From NCBI GenBank assembly GCA_964345765.1, contig CAYFSJ010000026.1:1-17790 (forward strand): DNA of 17,790 nucleotides. The letters are read 5' to 3'. Below the pieces are notes generated by a model, which was not told where the DNA came from, ran no database searches, and was given only the letters and a program-made list of their open reading frames with translations. The stretch's first letter is position 1, and every line of letters begins with the position of its first letter. The stretch is from DUUI01 sp964345765. GTDB lineage: Bacteria > Bacillota_I > Bacilli_A > Erysipelotrichales > Erysipelotrichaceae. A program made the position numbers and the translations under genes. Positions 7,962 through 14,449 of the stretch are shown here, one piece after another.

Positions 7962-8037
7962 GGGGTGTTAGCTCAGCTGGGAGAGCGCCTGCCTTGCACG
8001 CAGGAGGTCAACGGTTCGATCCCGTTACGCTCCACCA
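7962..8037 (+). tRNA. tRNA-Ala (anticodon TGC)
   Basis: A 76-base cloverleaf with encoded CCA. The acceptor GGGGTGT/ACGCTCC carries the G3-U70 wobble pair by which alanyl-tRNA synthetase recognises its tRNA. The anticodon arm is CCTGC-CTTGCAC-GCAGG with TGC at 7995-7997. Confidence 0.97.
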
Positions 8038-8050
8038 TTTATAAATTTTA

Positions 8051-8080
8051 AAGAAGTTGGATTTCCAACTTCTTTTTTAA
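8051..8080. terminator. Terminator after tRNA-Ala, probably bidirectional
   Basis: Perfect 10-base arms AAGAAGTTGG and CCAACTTCTT around ATTT, followed on the plus strand by TTTT. On the minus strand the hairpin follows the stop of the gene at 8077 and ends in TTTAAAATTT. Confidence 0.85.
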
Positions 8081-8409
8081 TATCGATTCACTAATTCAAT
8101 AAACTTATCTAAAAAAGCATTCTCACCAAAGGTGTTAATCTTTAAGAAGACCGCTTGAGAACCTCCTGAAGTAATCGCACTAATATGGACTTGATTATTA
8201 TAGCCAATTAAAGTCAAGCTTAAACTTACACGATTCTTTCCTAAATAAGAATATCTTTCAAACACATAATGACTAACTTCAACATCATTTACAATCACTT
8301 CTGTGTAATCTTCTAAACTGATACTAGCTCCTAACCGGTCTTTATTTCTGATTAGGTAATCAACAAAACTGGATACTGAACCATTTATAATATTTTCATA
8401 TTTTGCCAT
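8077..8409 (-). CDS. Conserved hypothetical protein, 110 aa (possibly DUF6054)
   Basis: A small protein with no signal peptide or membrane segment and a mixed alpha/beta pattern: an N-terminal helical part (SSFVDYLIRNKDRLG), alternating strands (TEVIVNDVEVSHYVF, RVSLSLTLIGY, NQVHISAITSGGS) and a C-terminal helix. It resembles my recollection of the DUF6054 family, but I cannot confirm that. AGGAGG lies 6 bases before the ATG and overlaps the TAG stop of the upstream DUF1232 gene, so the two are one operon and likely translationally coupled. Confidence 0.7.
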   Translation of the reverse strand: MAKYENIINGSVSSFVDYLIRNKDRLGASISLEDYTEVIVNDVEVSHYVFERYSYLGKNRVSLSLTLIGYNNQVHISAITSGGSQAVFLKINTFGENAFLDKFIELVNRY

Positions 8410-8418
8410 AAAAGCCTC

Positions 8419-8895
8419 CTAAAATTTAACCTCTTTGTAATGTTCTTCGCGCCATTGTAAATATTCATTAATATCACTCTCAACTAGTTTCCAACAGACG
8501 GCTAGAACCGCTGCATCATCAACATACCCAATGACTGGTAGTGCATCAGGAATAAAATCAATATGAGAAACAAAATATAAAAGTGCTGCCGTTATCGCAA
8601 TCATCGAACCAATAGGAATCTCTCGATATTCTTTACGAACATAATTCCTAAATAATGAAGCAAGTATTGGGACTAACGCAAGTTTCTTACCCGCAAAAGG
8701 AATGATTTTCAACTTCTTTTCTAAGCGTTGTAAAAAACGTTCAGTCTTTGTGTCATCATTTAATATTTCTTTCGCTTTTGAAAAACGACTCTTTAATTGT
8801 TCTTTAGCCTTTTCTTTAGTAAAAACTTTCTCAATTTCCTGATGACTGATAACCTCATCATTAAGGTTTAGGTTTACTTTTTTATTCTTAAACAT
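8419..8895 (-). CDS. DUF1232 (YkvA-like) membrane-associated protein
   Basis: A 158-residue protein. The C-terminal half carries the DUF1232 signature: a hydrophobic segment followed by FVSHIDFIPDALPVIGYVDD (family pattern: YFLSPIDLIPDFIPVLGYLDD), then AAVLAVCWKLVESDI. The N-terminal 60 residues are highly charged and probably helical. The family is widespread and of unknown biochemical role; members are small membrane-associated proteins. GAGAGG precedes the ATG. It heads a two-gene operon with the small protein at 8077-8409, and its promoter lies inside a perfect inverted repeat. Confidence 0.85.
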   Translation of the reverse strand: MFKNKKVNLNLNDEVISHQEIEKVFTKEKAKEQLKSRFSKAKEILNDDTKTERFLQRLEKKLKIIPFAGKKLALVPILASLFRNYVRKEYREIPIGSMIAITAALLYFVSHIDFIPDALPVIGYVDDAAVLAVCWKLVESDINEYLQWREEHYKEVKF

Positions 8896-8906
8896 TCACA
8901 ATGTCC

Positions 8907-8932
8907 TCTCTAGCTCTATTATACGCTAGAGA
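8907..8932 (-). promoter_or_regulatory. Operator-like inverted repeat over the -10 of the DUF1232 operon
   Basis: Perfect 8-base arms TCTCTAGC (8907-8914) and GCTAGAGA (8925-8932) with a 10-base spacer holding a perfect minus-strand TATAAT (8918-8923). The -35 is poor (TTGCGA, 19 bases upstream). A protein bound to this repeat would cover the -10 box. Confidence 0.6.
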
Positions 8933-8960
8933 AAGAAAAAACTCGCAATAAATTGAGAGT
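8930..8960 (-). terminator. Terminator of rplM-rpsI
   Basis: Minus strand ACTCTCAA, loop TTTA, TTGCGAGT with one mismatch, followed by TTTTTTCTTT. It lies 14 bases after the rpsI stop and runs into the DUF1232 operator region. Confidence 0.75.
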
Positions 8961-8973
8961 TTGATTCGTTTGA

Positions 8974-9375
8974 TTAACGTTTTGAGAACTGAGGTGCTCT
9001 ACGCGCTTTCTTAAGACCGTATTTTTTACGTTCTTTCGCACGTGGATCACGTGTTAAGAAACCAGCGCTCTTAAGCGTTGAACGATAGTCTTCACCAGCT
9101 TGTAATAAAGCTCTTGAAATACCATGTCTCATAGCGCCTGCTTGTCCTGTGAATCCACCACCGAAAACATTAATATTTGTATCAAAAGTATTTAATGTTT
9201 CAGTTAATTCAAATGGAGCACGAACAACCATACGTTGAACTTCAGTTGGTAGATAATCTTCTAAAGATTTACCATTAACCGTAATAACACCAGTACCAGG
9301 AGTTAAATAGACACGGGCAACTGATTGTTTACGACGACCTGTTCCCTTGTATTGTACAGTTTTAGTTTTAGCCAT
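8974..9375 (-). CDS. rpsI: 30S ribosomal protein S9
   Basis: A 133-residue protein with the family's landmarks: YKGTGRRKQSVARVYL at the start, FGGGFTGQAGAMRHGISRAL in the middle, and the basic tail KKARRAPQFSKR, whose last Lys-Arg contacts P-site tRNA in the 30S subunit. AAGGGTAA stands about 7 bases before the ATG. It follows rplM after 7 bases, the standard bacterial L13-S9 operon. Confidence 0.98.
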   Translation of the reverse strand: MAKTKTVQYKGTGRRKQSVARVYLTPGTGVITVNGKSLEDYLPTEVQRMVVRAPFELTETLNTFDTNINVFGGGFTGQAGAMRHGISRALLQAGEDYRSTLKSAGFLTRDPRAKERKKYGLKKARRAPQFSKR

Positions 9376-9382
9376 AATTTAA

Positions 9383-9820
9383 TTACCCTTTCAATTTATA
9401 CTCAATTGGTTGTTGAGCTTGGTGTGGATGTTGATCCCCAGTATATACAAATAAGTGGGTACGTTGAACATCGCCTAGTTTTGTATGTGGTAGCATTCCC
9501 ATGATCGCTTTTTCTACCCATTGTACTGGATATTTTTCTCTCATTTCACGAGTTGAACGAGTTTTAAGCCCACCAGGGTACCCTGTATGACGATAATACA
9601 TTTTTTTGAAATCTTGATCACCAGTTACTACTGCTTTATCAGCATTAATAACGATAACGTAGTCACCGCAGTCAACATGAGGAGTAAAATCCACTTTATG
9701 TTTACCACGTAATAATGTCGCAACCTGTGTAGCTAAACGTCCAAGTGTTTGGCCAGCAGCATCCACGACATACCATTGTCTTACGACAGTAGATGGTTTT
9801 GCCATTGTTGTTTGACGCAT
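9383..9820 (-). CDS. rplM: 50S ribosomal protein L13
   Basis: A 145-residue protein beginning MRQTTMAKPSTVVRQWYVVD, typical of Firmicutes L13, with LGRLATQVATLLRGKHK, HVDCGDYVIVINADK and the YYRHTGYPGGLK motif. The outer ATG (9818-9820) is chosen because AAGGAG lies 9 bases before it and the MRQTT prefix is usual. It is the first gene of the L13-S9 operon, preceded by a structured leader likely used for feedback control. Confidence 0.98.
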   Translation of the reverse strand: MRQTTMAKPSTVVRQWYVVDAAGQTLGRLATQVATLLRGKHKVDFTPHVDCGDYVIVINADKAVVTGDQDFKKMYYRHTGYPGGLKTRSTREMREKYPVQWVEKAIMGMLPHTKLGDVQRTHLFVYTGDQHPHQAQQPIEYKLKG

Positions 9821-9880
9821 ATGTCAATTCTCCTTTTTCCAATAGTAGTTTCCGGGGCTACAATTGGCTTAAGTGCCATT
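9821..9880 (-). promoter_or_regulatory. Structured 5' leader of rplM (L13-leader candidate)
   Basis: On the transcript, CAATTGTAG (9858-9866) pairs with CTACTATTG (9840-9848) with one mismatch, closing a 9-base loop just before the ribosome site. A second small stem, TGGC/GCCA (9875-9878 with 9865-9868), shares bases with the first, so the two may be alternatives. L13 leaders that bind L13 or its rRNA-like motif are known in Firmicutes. I have not matched the consensus base by base. Confidence 0.55.
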
Positions 9881-9884
9881 GAAG

Positions 9885-9913
9885 ATTATACAATTATTAG
9901 AAACTTAAATCAA
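9885..9913 (-). promoter_or_regulatory. rplM-rpsI promoter
   Basis: Minus strand TTGATT (9908-9913), a 17-base spacer and a perfect TATAAT (9885-9890). The predicted start is about 60 bases before the rplM ATG. Confidence 0.8.
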
Positions 9914-9923
9914 GCGATACCCA

Positions 9924-9948
9924 ACAAAAAAGGAAGATTTCTCTTACC
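9924..9948 (-). terminator. Terminator of nagB, overlapping its stop codon
   Basis: Minus strand GG-AAGA, loop GAAA, TCTTCC, then TTTTTT. The TAA of nagB (9944-9946) forms part of the 5' arm, and one bulged base is needed. It ends about 10 bases before the rplM -35. Confidence 0.6.
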
Positions 9949-10675
9949 CTAATTTAGCAGCTGCCTCTTTATCAACTAACACAATAACATTTGGATGTAA
10001 TTTCAACAGAGTCGCAGGATTTTGAGTCGTAACAAACTCATCCCCTAGTTGTTTAACAACATCTGCCTTGTTACTACCACTAGCTAAAAGAATAATCTTC
10101 TTAGCTGTCATAATTGAGCCTATTCCCATTGTAATTGCTTGTTTAGGAACTTCATCCTTTGAATCAAAGAAACGCGCATTAGCCTCAATCGTAGAATCTA
10201 ATAAATCAGTGACATGTGTATTAATGTTCAAAGTTTCATCTGGTTCATTAAAGGCAATATGCCCATTAGCACCAATCCCCAACACTTGAATATCCGCACT
10301 ACCCATTTCTTTTAGTAACTCATCATACTGAGCACTCGCTTGATTAGGGTCATCAGAAACACCATTAGGAACATACGTGTTTTCCTTATTAATATTAATG
10401 TGATTAAACAAATTCTCATTCATAAAATAACGATAACTTTGATCATGTTCTCCATCTAAACCTAGATACTCATCTAAGTTAACTGTTTTAACTTCACTAA
10501 AATCAATTTCATTTGCTTGGTTTAGTTTAATCAGTTCTTTATACAAACCAATTGGCGTTGACCCAGTCGCAAGACCTAAGACCGCATCTTTCTTTTGAGC
10601 TACTGTCTCTTTAATAATTTGAGCAGCTTCCTTACTTAATTCTTCATAATTTTCAAAAACTCGAATATCTAACAT
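9944..10675 (-). CDS. nagB: Glucosamine-6-phosphate deaminase
   Basis: A 243-residue enzyme (B. subtilis NagB is 242) that converts glucosamine-6-phosphate to fructose-6-phosphate and ammonia, feeding amino sugars into glycolysis. Visible motifs: LGLATGSTPIGLY (residues 33-45, phosphate loop), VNLDEYLGL with D68-E69 (catalytic region), and GIGANGHIAFNEP with H139 and E144 (proton relay). The frame opens upstream to 10723, but the ATG at 10673-10675 has GAGGGG 6 bases before it and begins MLDIRVFENYEEL as in the family; the longer version would include the promoter -10. It stands alone, with no nagA beside it. Confidence 0.96.
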   Translation of the reverse strand: MLDIRVFENYEELSKEAAQIIKETVAQKKDAVLGLATGSTPIGLYKELIKLNQANEIDFSEVKTVNLDEYLGLDGEHDQSYRYFMNENLFNHININKENTYVPNGVSDDPNQASAQYDELLKEMGSADIQVLGIGANGHIAFNEPDETLNINTHVTDLLDSTIEANARFFDSKDEVPKQAITMGIGSIMTAKKIILLASGSNKADVVKQLGDEFVTTQNPATLLKLHPNVIVLVDKEAAAKLG

Positions 10676-10703
10676 GATTGCCCCTCTTTCTTTCCACATC
10701 ATA

Positions 10704-10709
10704 ATTATA
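10704..10709 (-). promoter_or_regulatory. nagB promoter -10 box
   Basis: A perfect minus-strand TATAAT 28 bases before the nagB ATG. The -35 position is T-rich without a clear hexamer. I see no cre-like palindrome. Confidence 0.5.
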
Positions 10710-10746
10710 GCTAATCTAACCAATTTTTAAAAACTATTTAAAGTAT

Positions 10747-10775
10747 TTGAGAAGTCTTATAAACTCAGATAGAAT
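10747..10775 (+). promoter_or_regulatory. Promoter of the HAD phosphatase gene, implying a leaderless mRNA
   Basis: TTGAGA (10747-10752), a 17-base spacer and TAGAAT (10770-10775). Position +1 counted from this -10 falls on or next to the A of the start codon at 10782. Confidence 0.7.
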
Positions 10776-10781
10776 GAAGTT

Positions 10782-11426
10782 ATGAAAAAGACCATTTTAT
10801 TTGATATGGACGGCATCATCATTGATAGCGAACCATACTTTGTTAAGCGATATGAAACTGCACTAAAAGCACTCGATATTAATTATGATATCAACAAATT
10901 GAAAAGGATTATTGGCACCTCACAAAAACAAACCAATGCCATTCTTCAATCCTTTTCAAGTGAGCCACTCCCACATGATTTTGAACATTTCACCAACCAA
11001 CTAACACCAATTGAAAACGAAAACTTTAATCACATGAAAATGAGAGCTCTTGATGACTTACTCTTATTTCTAGTAGAAAACAATTATCAATTAGCCATCT
11101 GCTCAAGTTCCCCACTCGAATTTATACACAAAATCATCAATGATTTATCCATTGATCAATATTTTAATTTTGTTCTATCAGGAGACCAATTTAAAGAAAC
11201 AAAACCTCATCCCGAAATTTATCTAACCGCTGCTAAAAAAATGAATGCTAAGATCGAAGAATGCATCGTTATCGAGGATTCAATTCCAGGAATTTTAGCC
11301 GCAAAAAATGCAGGCATGACCTGCATCGCTCTTAGAAATAAATTTTATGAGATAGATTTAAGTCAAGCAGACTGGATCATTGATGATCTGTCAGAGATTA
11401 TCAACATTCTTAACGAAATCAATTAA
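10782..11426 (+). CDS. HAD-superfamily phosphatase/phosphomutase (beta-PGM-like)
   Basis: A 214-residue protein of HAD subfamily I. Motif I is FDMDGIIIDSEP with nucleophile D8 and acid/base D10; a helical cap follows (residues about 15-85); motif II serine lies in CSSSP (108-110); motif III is K141 in ETKPHPEIY; motif IV is IEDSIPGI with E165-D166. Relatives act on sugar phosphates (beta-phosphoglucomutase, 2-deoxyglucose-6-phosphatase); the substrate cannot be told. There is no ribosome site before the ATG, and the promoter puts the transcript start at the start codon. The last 36 bases overlap the 3' end of the convergent cca gene. Confidence 0.88.
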   Translation: MKKTILFDMDGIIIDSEPYFVKRYETALKALDINYDINKLKRIIGTSQKQTNAILQSFSSEPLPHDFEHFTNQLTPIENENFNHMKMRALDDLLLFLVENNYQLAICSSSPLEFIHKIINDLSIDQYFNFVLSGDQFKETKPHPEIYLTAAKKMNAKIEECIVIEDSIPGILAAKNAGMTCIALRNKFYEIDLSQADWIIDDLSEIINILNEIN

Positions 11427-12476
11427 GTCCTCTTTCTCATTAGCAATTTTTTTCTCAATAACCATCTCTAACAACTTATCCAATAGCTTAGCTCTATCCT
11501 TTGTTTTAATATTGAGCGCAACCAAATCATGACCATTAATCGCTAAATCTTTTAAATAGATGACCTCACTTGGCTGTATTTCAAAATCTAATTGATGATA
11601 ATCAATCATTCTATCAATTGTATAATCTGAATTTTTATTCATAAACTTAATGAAATCAATTTTATTAAACTGATAATCTTTAAATTGGGCAATTATTGAA
11701 ATTGTTTCTCTTTTTTGTTTACTTAACTTTAATTGACTTAAATCACAATCTCTAGTAGTCGCCACAAACCTTGCCTCAAAGGTTTTTTGATGATTAATCG
11801 GTAGAAATTTGCACTTAAAAATCTTTTCTAGGATGTCACCATAATTCTCTATCAATTCATTATACGAGTCACCCATAATCATTCCAATCATTTCTTGAGT
11901 GATCCGCTCTTTAGAAAGATTCTTCATTAATGGAAAAGTCTTATCAATTGCCCTTAATGTTTCAGTCTCAATTTTAAAGTTTAGCTTACTCGCTAATCTA
12001 AAAGCCCTAAGAATTCTTAAAGCATCCTCATTAAAACGATCAATCGGATTATTGACAGTTCTAATAATCTGATTCTTAAGGTCTTGTTGACCCTTAAATA
12101 AATCTACAATCTCACCTTTGGCATAGGCCATCGCATTAATTGTAAAATCTCGTCGACTTAGATCATCCTTAAGATTCTTTGTTTGAACAACCCTACTAGG
12201 ATGTCGTCCATCAATGTAATCCGCTTCAATTCGATACGTCGTACACTCAAACCATTGCCCTTGATAATATACCCCAATTGTATTAAAACGACTACCAACC
12301 GTATTAAGTTTGTACCCCTTAAAAAGTTCAATCATTTGTTGAGGGGTTGCGTTAGTGGTGACATCATAATCATTAATGTTTCGATTAAGTAAATAATCTC
12401 TAACACATCCACCCACACCATAAGCTTCATACCCCTGGCTATGAAATATTTCTAAAAACTGATCAAGCTGTTTCAT
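11391..12476 (-). CDS. cca: CCA tRNA nucleotidyltransferase (class II)
   Basis: A 361-residue enzyme of the class II nucleotidyltransferase family, which builds or repairs the CCA end of tRNAs. Motifs: GVGGCVRDYLL (residues 20-30), catalytic DYD (36-38), the RRDFTINAMAY ribose/template region (108-118) and RFNEDALRILRAFRLASKLNF (from 147). No HD domain is seen at the C-terminus, as in Firmicutes. All three tRNAs in this window already encode CCA, so the role may be mostly repair; poly(A) polymerase is the alternative but less likely in this lineage. Its ATG overlaps the TGA of the upstream gene (ATGA), suggesting coupled translation. Confidence 0.9.
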   Translation of the reverse strand: MKQLDQFLEIFHSQGYEAYGVGGCVRDYLLNRNINDYDVTTNATPQQMIELFKGYKLNTVGSRFNTIGVYYQGQWFECTTYRIEADYIDGRHPSRVVQTKNLKDDLSRRDFTINAMAYAKGEIVDLFKGQQDLKNQIIRTVNNPIDRFNEDALRILRAFRLASKLNFKIETETLRAIDKTFPLMKNLSKERITQEMIGMIMGDSYNELIENYGDILEKIFKCKFLPINHQKTFEARFVATTRDCDLSQLKLSKQKRETISIIAQFKDYQFNKIDFIKFMNKNSDYTIDRMIDYHQLDFEIQPSEVIYLKDLAINGHDLVALNIKTKDRAKLLDKLLEMVIEKKIANEKEDLIDFVKNVDNL

Positions 12477-12838
12477 CTAAACTTAACCGCTAAATCATTT
12501 GACCCTAAAACTACTAAATGTTTTTGATTAAAGTGAATTAACTTTAAGCGTAGATTTTGATAAAGCGTATCAAACACACTAAAAAGACCAATCACCGTCC
12601 CAATTGGAGCCATGATAATGGCTAAATCATAAATCAGTGGATTATCAGCATTTGTCACTGCCTGTAATGGTTGAAATAAGAACAATTTAACCACACTAAA
12701 AATAACAATCCAGATTTGTTTAAACAGATTATCGTATTGTCCCCAAAAGACTTCAATTGAGCCAATAACCGCTAAACTGAGACCAATTAGATAAACGAGA
12801 AATTGATATTTCTTTAAGTAGTATTTGAATTTATCCAT
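12473..12838 (-). pseudogene. Membrane protein cut short at its TrkA-N/Rossmann domain
   Basis: A 121-residue frame with three hydrophobic segments (about residues 13-33, 42-58 and 69-90), then a basic linker and KHLVVLGSNDLAVKFR, where it stops. The layout (a membrane region ending in a MAP-x-G-type segment, a short basic linker, then an H-[VL]-V-x-x-G strand) is that of proteins with a cytoplasmic TrkA-N NAD-binding domain, as in potassium-channel-like families. Only the first strand of that domain remains. The TGA overlaps the cca start codon by 4 bases. No ribosome site precedes the ATG (GATAAAATATTGCT), which fits a decaying gene. The alternative is a genuinely short membrane protein; I favour truncation. 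Confidence 0.6.
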
Positions 12839-12852
12839 AGCAATATTTTATC

Positions 12853-12879
12853 AAAAAAAACCACGGCAAGCCATGGTTT
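12853..12879 (-). terminator. Terminator of the DUF1307-like gene
   Basis: Minus strand AAACCATGG, loop CTTG, CCGTGGTTT, then TTTTT. The 9-base arms have one T-G pair. It overlaps the TAA stop at 12878-12880. Confidence 0.9.
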
Positions 12880-13216
12880 AGAAATCACATGAATATCCAT
12901 CTCTAACAAATTGATCTAAAGTCACTTGTAGAGAAATATAGGTTGGTGCTTGAAGAACATCTTCACCAAAGAAACCAGTTTGTGTTAATTGTACTAAATC
13001 CACTTCAGAGTATCTAAAAATCCGGTCAACGGTATAACGATCTTTTAAAATTTCATACTCCAACTCAAGACCATAGATACTATCATAAGCTGCTTTCTCA
13101 TTATCGGCATTCTGTTGTAGTTGTTGACGATCAGCCTGACTTGTTGCTGTGATTCTGATGACCATTGAGCCTGGTACCCCCTTGGCGTCAGGGTATATTT
13201 TCAATAATTCCAACAC
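12878..13216 (-). CDS. DUF1307-like (YehR) protein lacking its lipoprotein start
   Basis: An open frame of 112 residues starting at GTG 13216, directly after an in-frame TGA. The stretch KAAYDSIYGLELEYEILKD, the YSEVDLVQL part and the ending ISLQVTLDQFVRDGYSCDF align by eye with the C-terminal two thirds of DUF1307 proteins such as E. coli YehR, small lipoproteins of unknown role. The signal peptide and lipobox cysteine expected about 40 residues further upstream are absent in every frame. An inner ATG (Met18 or so, MVIRITATSQ) has AAGGGGG upstream and may be the real start, giving a cytoplasmic protein. A promoter and a good terminator bracket it. It may be a 5'-truncated remnant that is still transcribed. 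Confidence 0.55.
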   Translation of the reverse strand: MLELLKIYPDAKGVPGSMVIRITATSQADRQQLQQNADNEKAAYDSIYGLELEYEILKDRYTVDRIFRYSEVDLVQLTQTGFFGEDVLQAPTYISLQVTLDQFVRDGYSCDF

Positions 13217-13248
13217 TCAACACTTGTTCTTATAAAATAATTATGCTA

Positions 13249-13257
13249 ATTATAACA
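13249..13257 (-). promoter_or_regulatory. Extended -10 promoter before the DUF1307-like gene
   Basis: Minus strand TGTTATAAT, a perfect TG-N-TATAAT extended -10, about 32 bases upstream of GTG 13216. No -35 is needed for this class. Confidence 0.55.
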
Positions 13258-13296
13258 TGACAACTTTCTTTTTAGGATGTCTAATTTAGCAAAGAT

Positions 13297-13354
13297 AAAA
13301 GCTGCCAACAATAAAACCCTCAGCATACTGAAGGTTTTAGTCTTAGCAGTTTTT
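13297..13354 (-). terminator. Long hairpin L, homologous to hairpin R at 16424-16480
   Basis: Arms 13297-13323 and 13329-13354 form an imperfect hairpin of about 20 pairs. On the minus strand it ends in TTTTATCTTT; on the plus strand it ends in TTTTT. Bases 13302-13354 match 16429-16481 at 43 of 53 positions without gaps. It lies beyond the anti-sigma gene and marks the left side of the foreign region. Confidence 0.6.
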
Positions 13355-13515
13355 AATAGATATCAATATAAACATTCTACTAATTCCTCCCTTGCGGAAA
13401 CTGATACTATAAGACAGGGCTCAGTGCGATGAATTCTTTACTCGACACATCTGCAGATAGGATAATTTGCTTGCATAATTTGACCAAAAGCTACTGTGCA
13501 TTTAATAATTGTTTT

Positions 13516-13551
13516 GGAATCCCCAATAATAGATCTATTATTGGGGATTCC
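13516..13551. repeat. Perfect 36-bp palindrome without spacer
   Basis: Left half GGAATCCCCAATAATAGA, right half TCTATTATTGGGGATTCC; the centre is AGATCT at 13531-13536. Every base pairs with its partner and pairing stops sharply at both sides. No T-run follows on either strand, so it is not a standard terminator. Confidence 0.95.
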
Positions 13552-13633
13552 TACGAGGCAGAGTTGCGTATAAATAGAAAAGCAATGACAGCCCACGAAA
13601 CTGAGATCCGTAGGCCGTCACTATATCTGTGTG

Positions 13634-14449
13634 TTATTTGATTTTTGAAAGGATAAACTCCTTCACATCATCGAGGTTTTCTGCGTCGATGAGCGACGGA
13701 TAAGCTTCGTGGGCGTATTGCAATCCATTTTCTGTTTCAAGGAAAGCCCACCGCTCACCGTCAGGGAGCCCATACCCAGCAAGGTCAAGCAAATGTATTT
13801 CTTTGCCACTTTGCTCAATCACAGATGTTTCATCATATTTCATGGGTGTGAAAATCCCCGTCACACCTACAGCCATTTGAGAAGAAATGCCCGTGTCTGA
13901 AGTTTTAACCCCTTCAACCCCAACGGGAGCAGGAAGTAAAACGCTGACAGTATCTCCAGCTTCCATGTCTCCGCGGAGAACATCCCCAACCTCAATCTTC
14001 GCAATAGCACGGTAATTATCGCTTCCGTCGCCAAAATCTAAGCATATATTTTTCACTTCTATTACTGTGCCAAAGAAAACTGAAACTGGGTATCCTTCAT
14101 ACACACCTGCCAGAAGTTCATCTTCAGTCAGATAAACAAGAGAGTTGCTCGTGTTTATATTTGGAACCTTATTTACATAGCTAACTTTGATACCTTTATC
14201 TGACAACGGAAGGTCGAAATCACCGCTGCCATTATTTAGAAACGGGATGGTTATGGCAATCGCCAAAGCAAAACAAGCAGCAATGGGAGCCAACCGTTTC
14301 CAATTAAATACTTTATTCATCGTTATCACCTTTCCTTCTTCAGCTTCGCCCGAATGGGTATGGGCGAGTATCGAGTCGAGCATCCGCGCTTCGGCGGTAG
14401 CGTCAGGCTCGATTTTGTTCCATGAATCAACGATTCGCTTATTCTTCAT
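13634..14449 (-). CDS. Membrane anti-sigma-like partner of the ECF sigma factor
   Basis: A 271-residue protein: a charged cytoplasmic N-terminus (about 1-50, with VDSWNKIEPDATAEARMLDSIL), one membrane segment (about 53-72, RLAPIAACFALAIAITIPFL) and a roughly 200-residue extracytoplasmic domain. This is the layout of anti-sigma factors that hold an ECF sigma at the membrane until a signal is sensed outside. No zinc-binding HxxxCxxC is present. I prefer ATG 14447-14449 to the GTG at 14456-14458, because AGGCGGTG lies 7-8 bases before it. It overlaps the end of the sigma gene by 11 bases. G+C is clearly higher than in the chromosome to the left. The outer domain is not recognised, so the signal is unknown. 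Confidence 0.75.
   Translation of the reverse strand: MKNKRIVDSWNKIEPDATAEARMLDSILAHTHSGEAEEGKVITMNKVFNWKRLAPIAACFALAIAITIPFLNNGSGDFDLPLSDKGIKVSYVNKVPNINTSNSLVYLTEDELLAGVYEGYPVSVFFGTVIEVKNICLDFGDGSDNYRAIAKIEVGDVLRGDMEAGDTVSVLLPAPVGVEGVKTSDTGISSQMAVGVTGIFTPMKYDETSVIEQSGKEIHLLDLAGYGLPDGERWAFLETENGLQYAHEAYPSLIDAENLDDVKEFILSKIK

Larger units (their letters stand above)
13217..13633. other. Gene-poor left flank of the island
   Basis: It contains, in order, the extended -10 (13249-13257), hairpin L (13297-13354), a possible 10-residue minus-strand leader ORF (13343-13375: MFILISIKNC, with GGAGG at 13386-13390) running into hairpin L, and a 36-bp perfect palindrome (13516-13551). The plus-strand frame 13429-13641 crosses the palindrome and shows no protein-like features. 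No other gene is recognisable. Confidence 0.5.

Noticed and set aside
10676..10723. 16-residue N-terminal extension of NagB
   Set aside because: It overlaps the promoter -10, and the inner ATG has GAGGGG and the usual family N-terminus.
13516..13551. Palindrome as a bidirectional terminator
   Set aside because: No T-run follows on either strand and there is no unpaired loop.
13429..13641. 70-codon plus-strand frame
   Set aside because: No ribosome site, no homology-like motifs, and it runs through the perfect palindrome.
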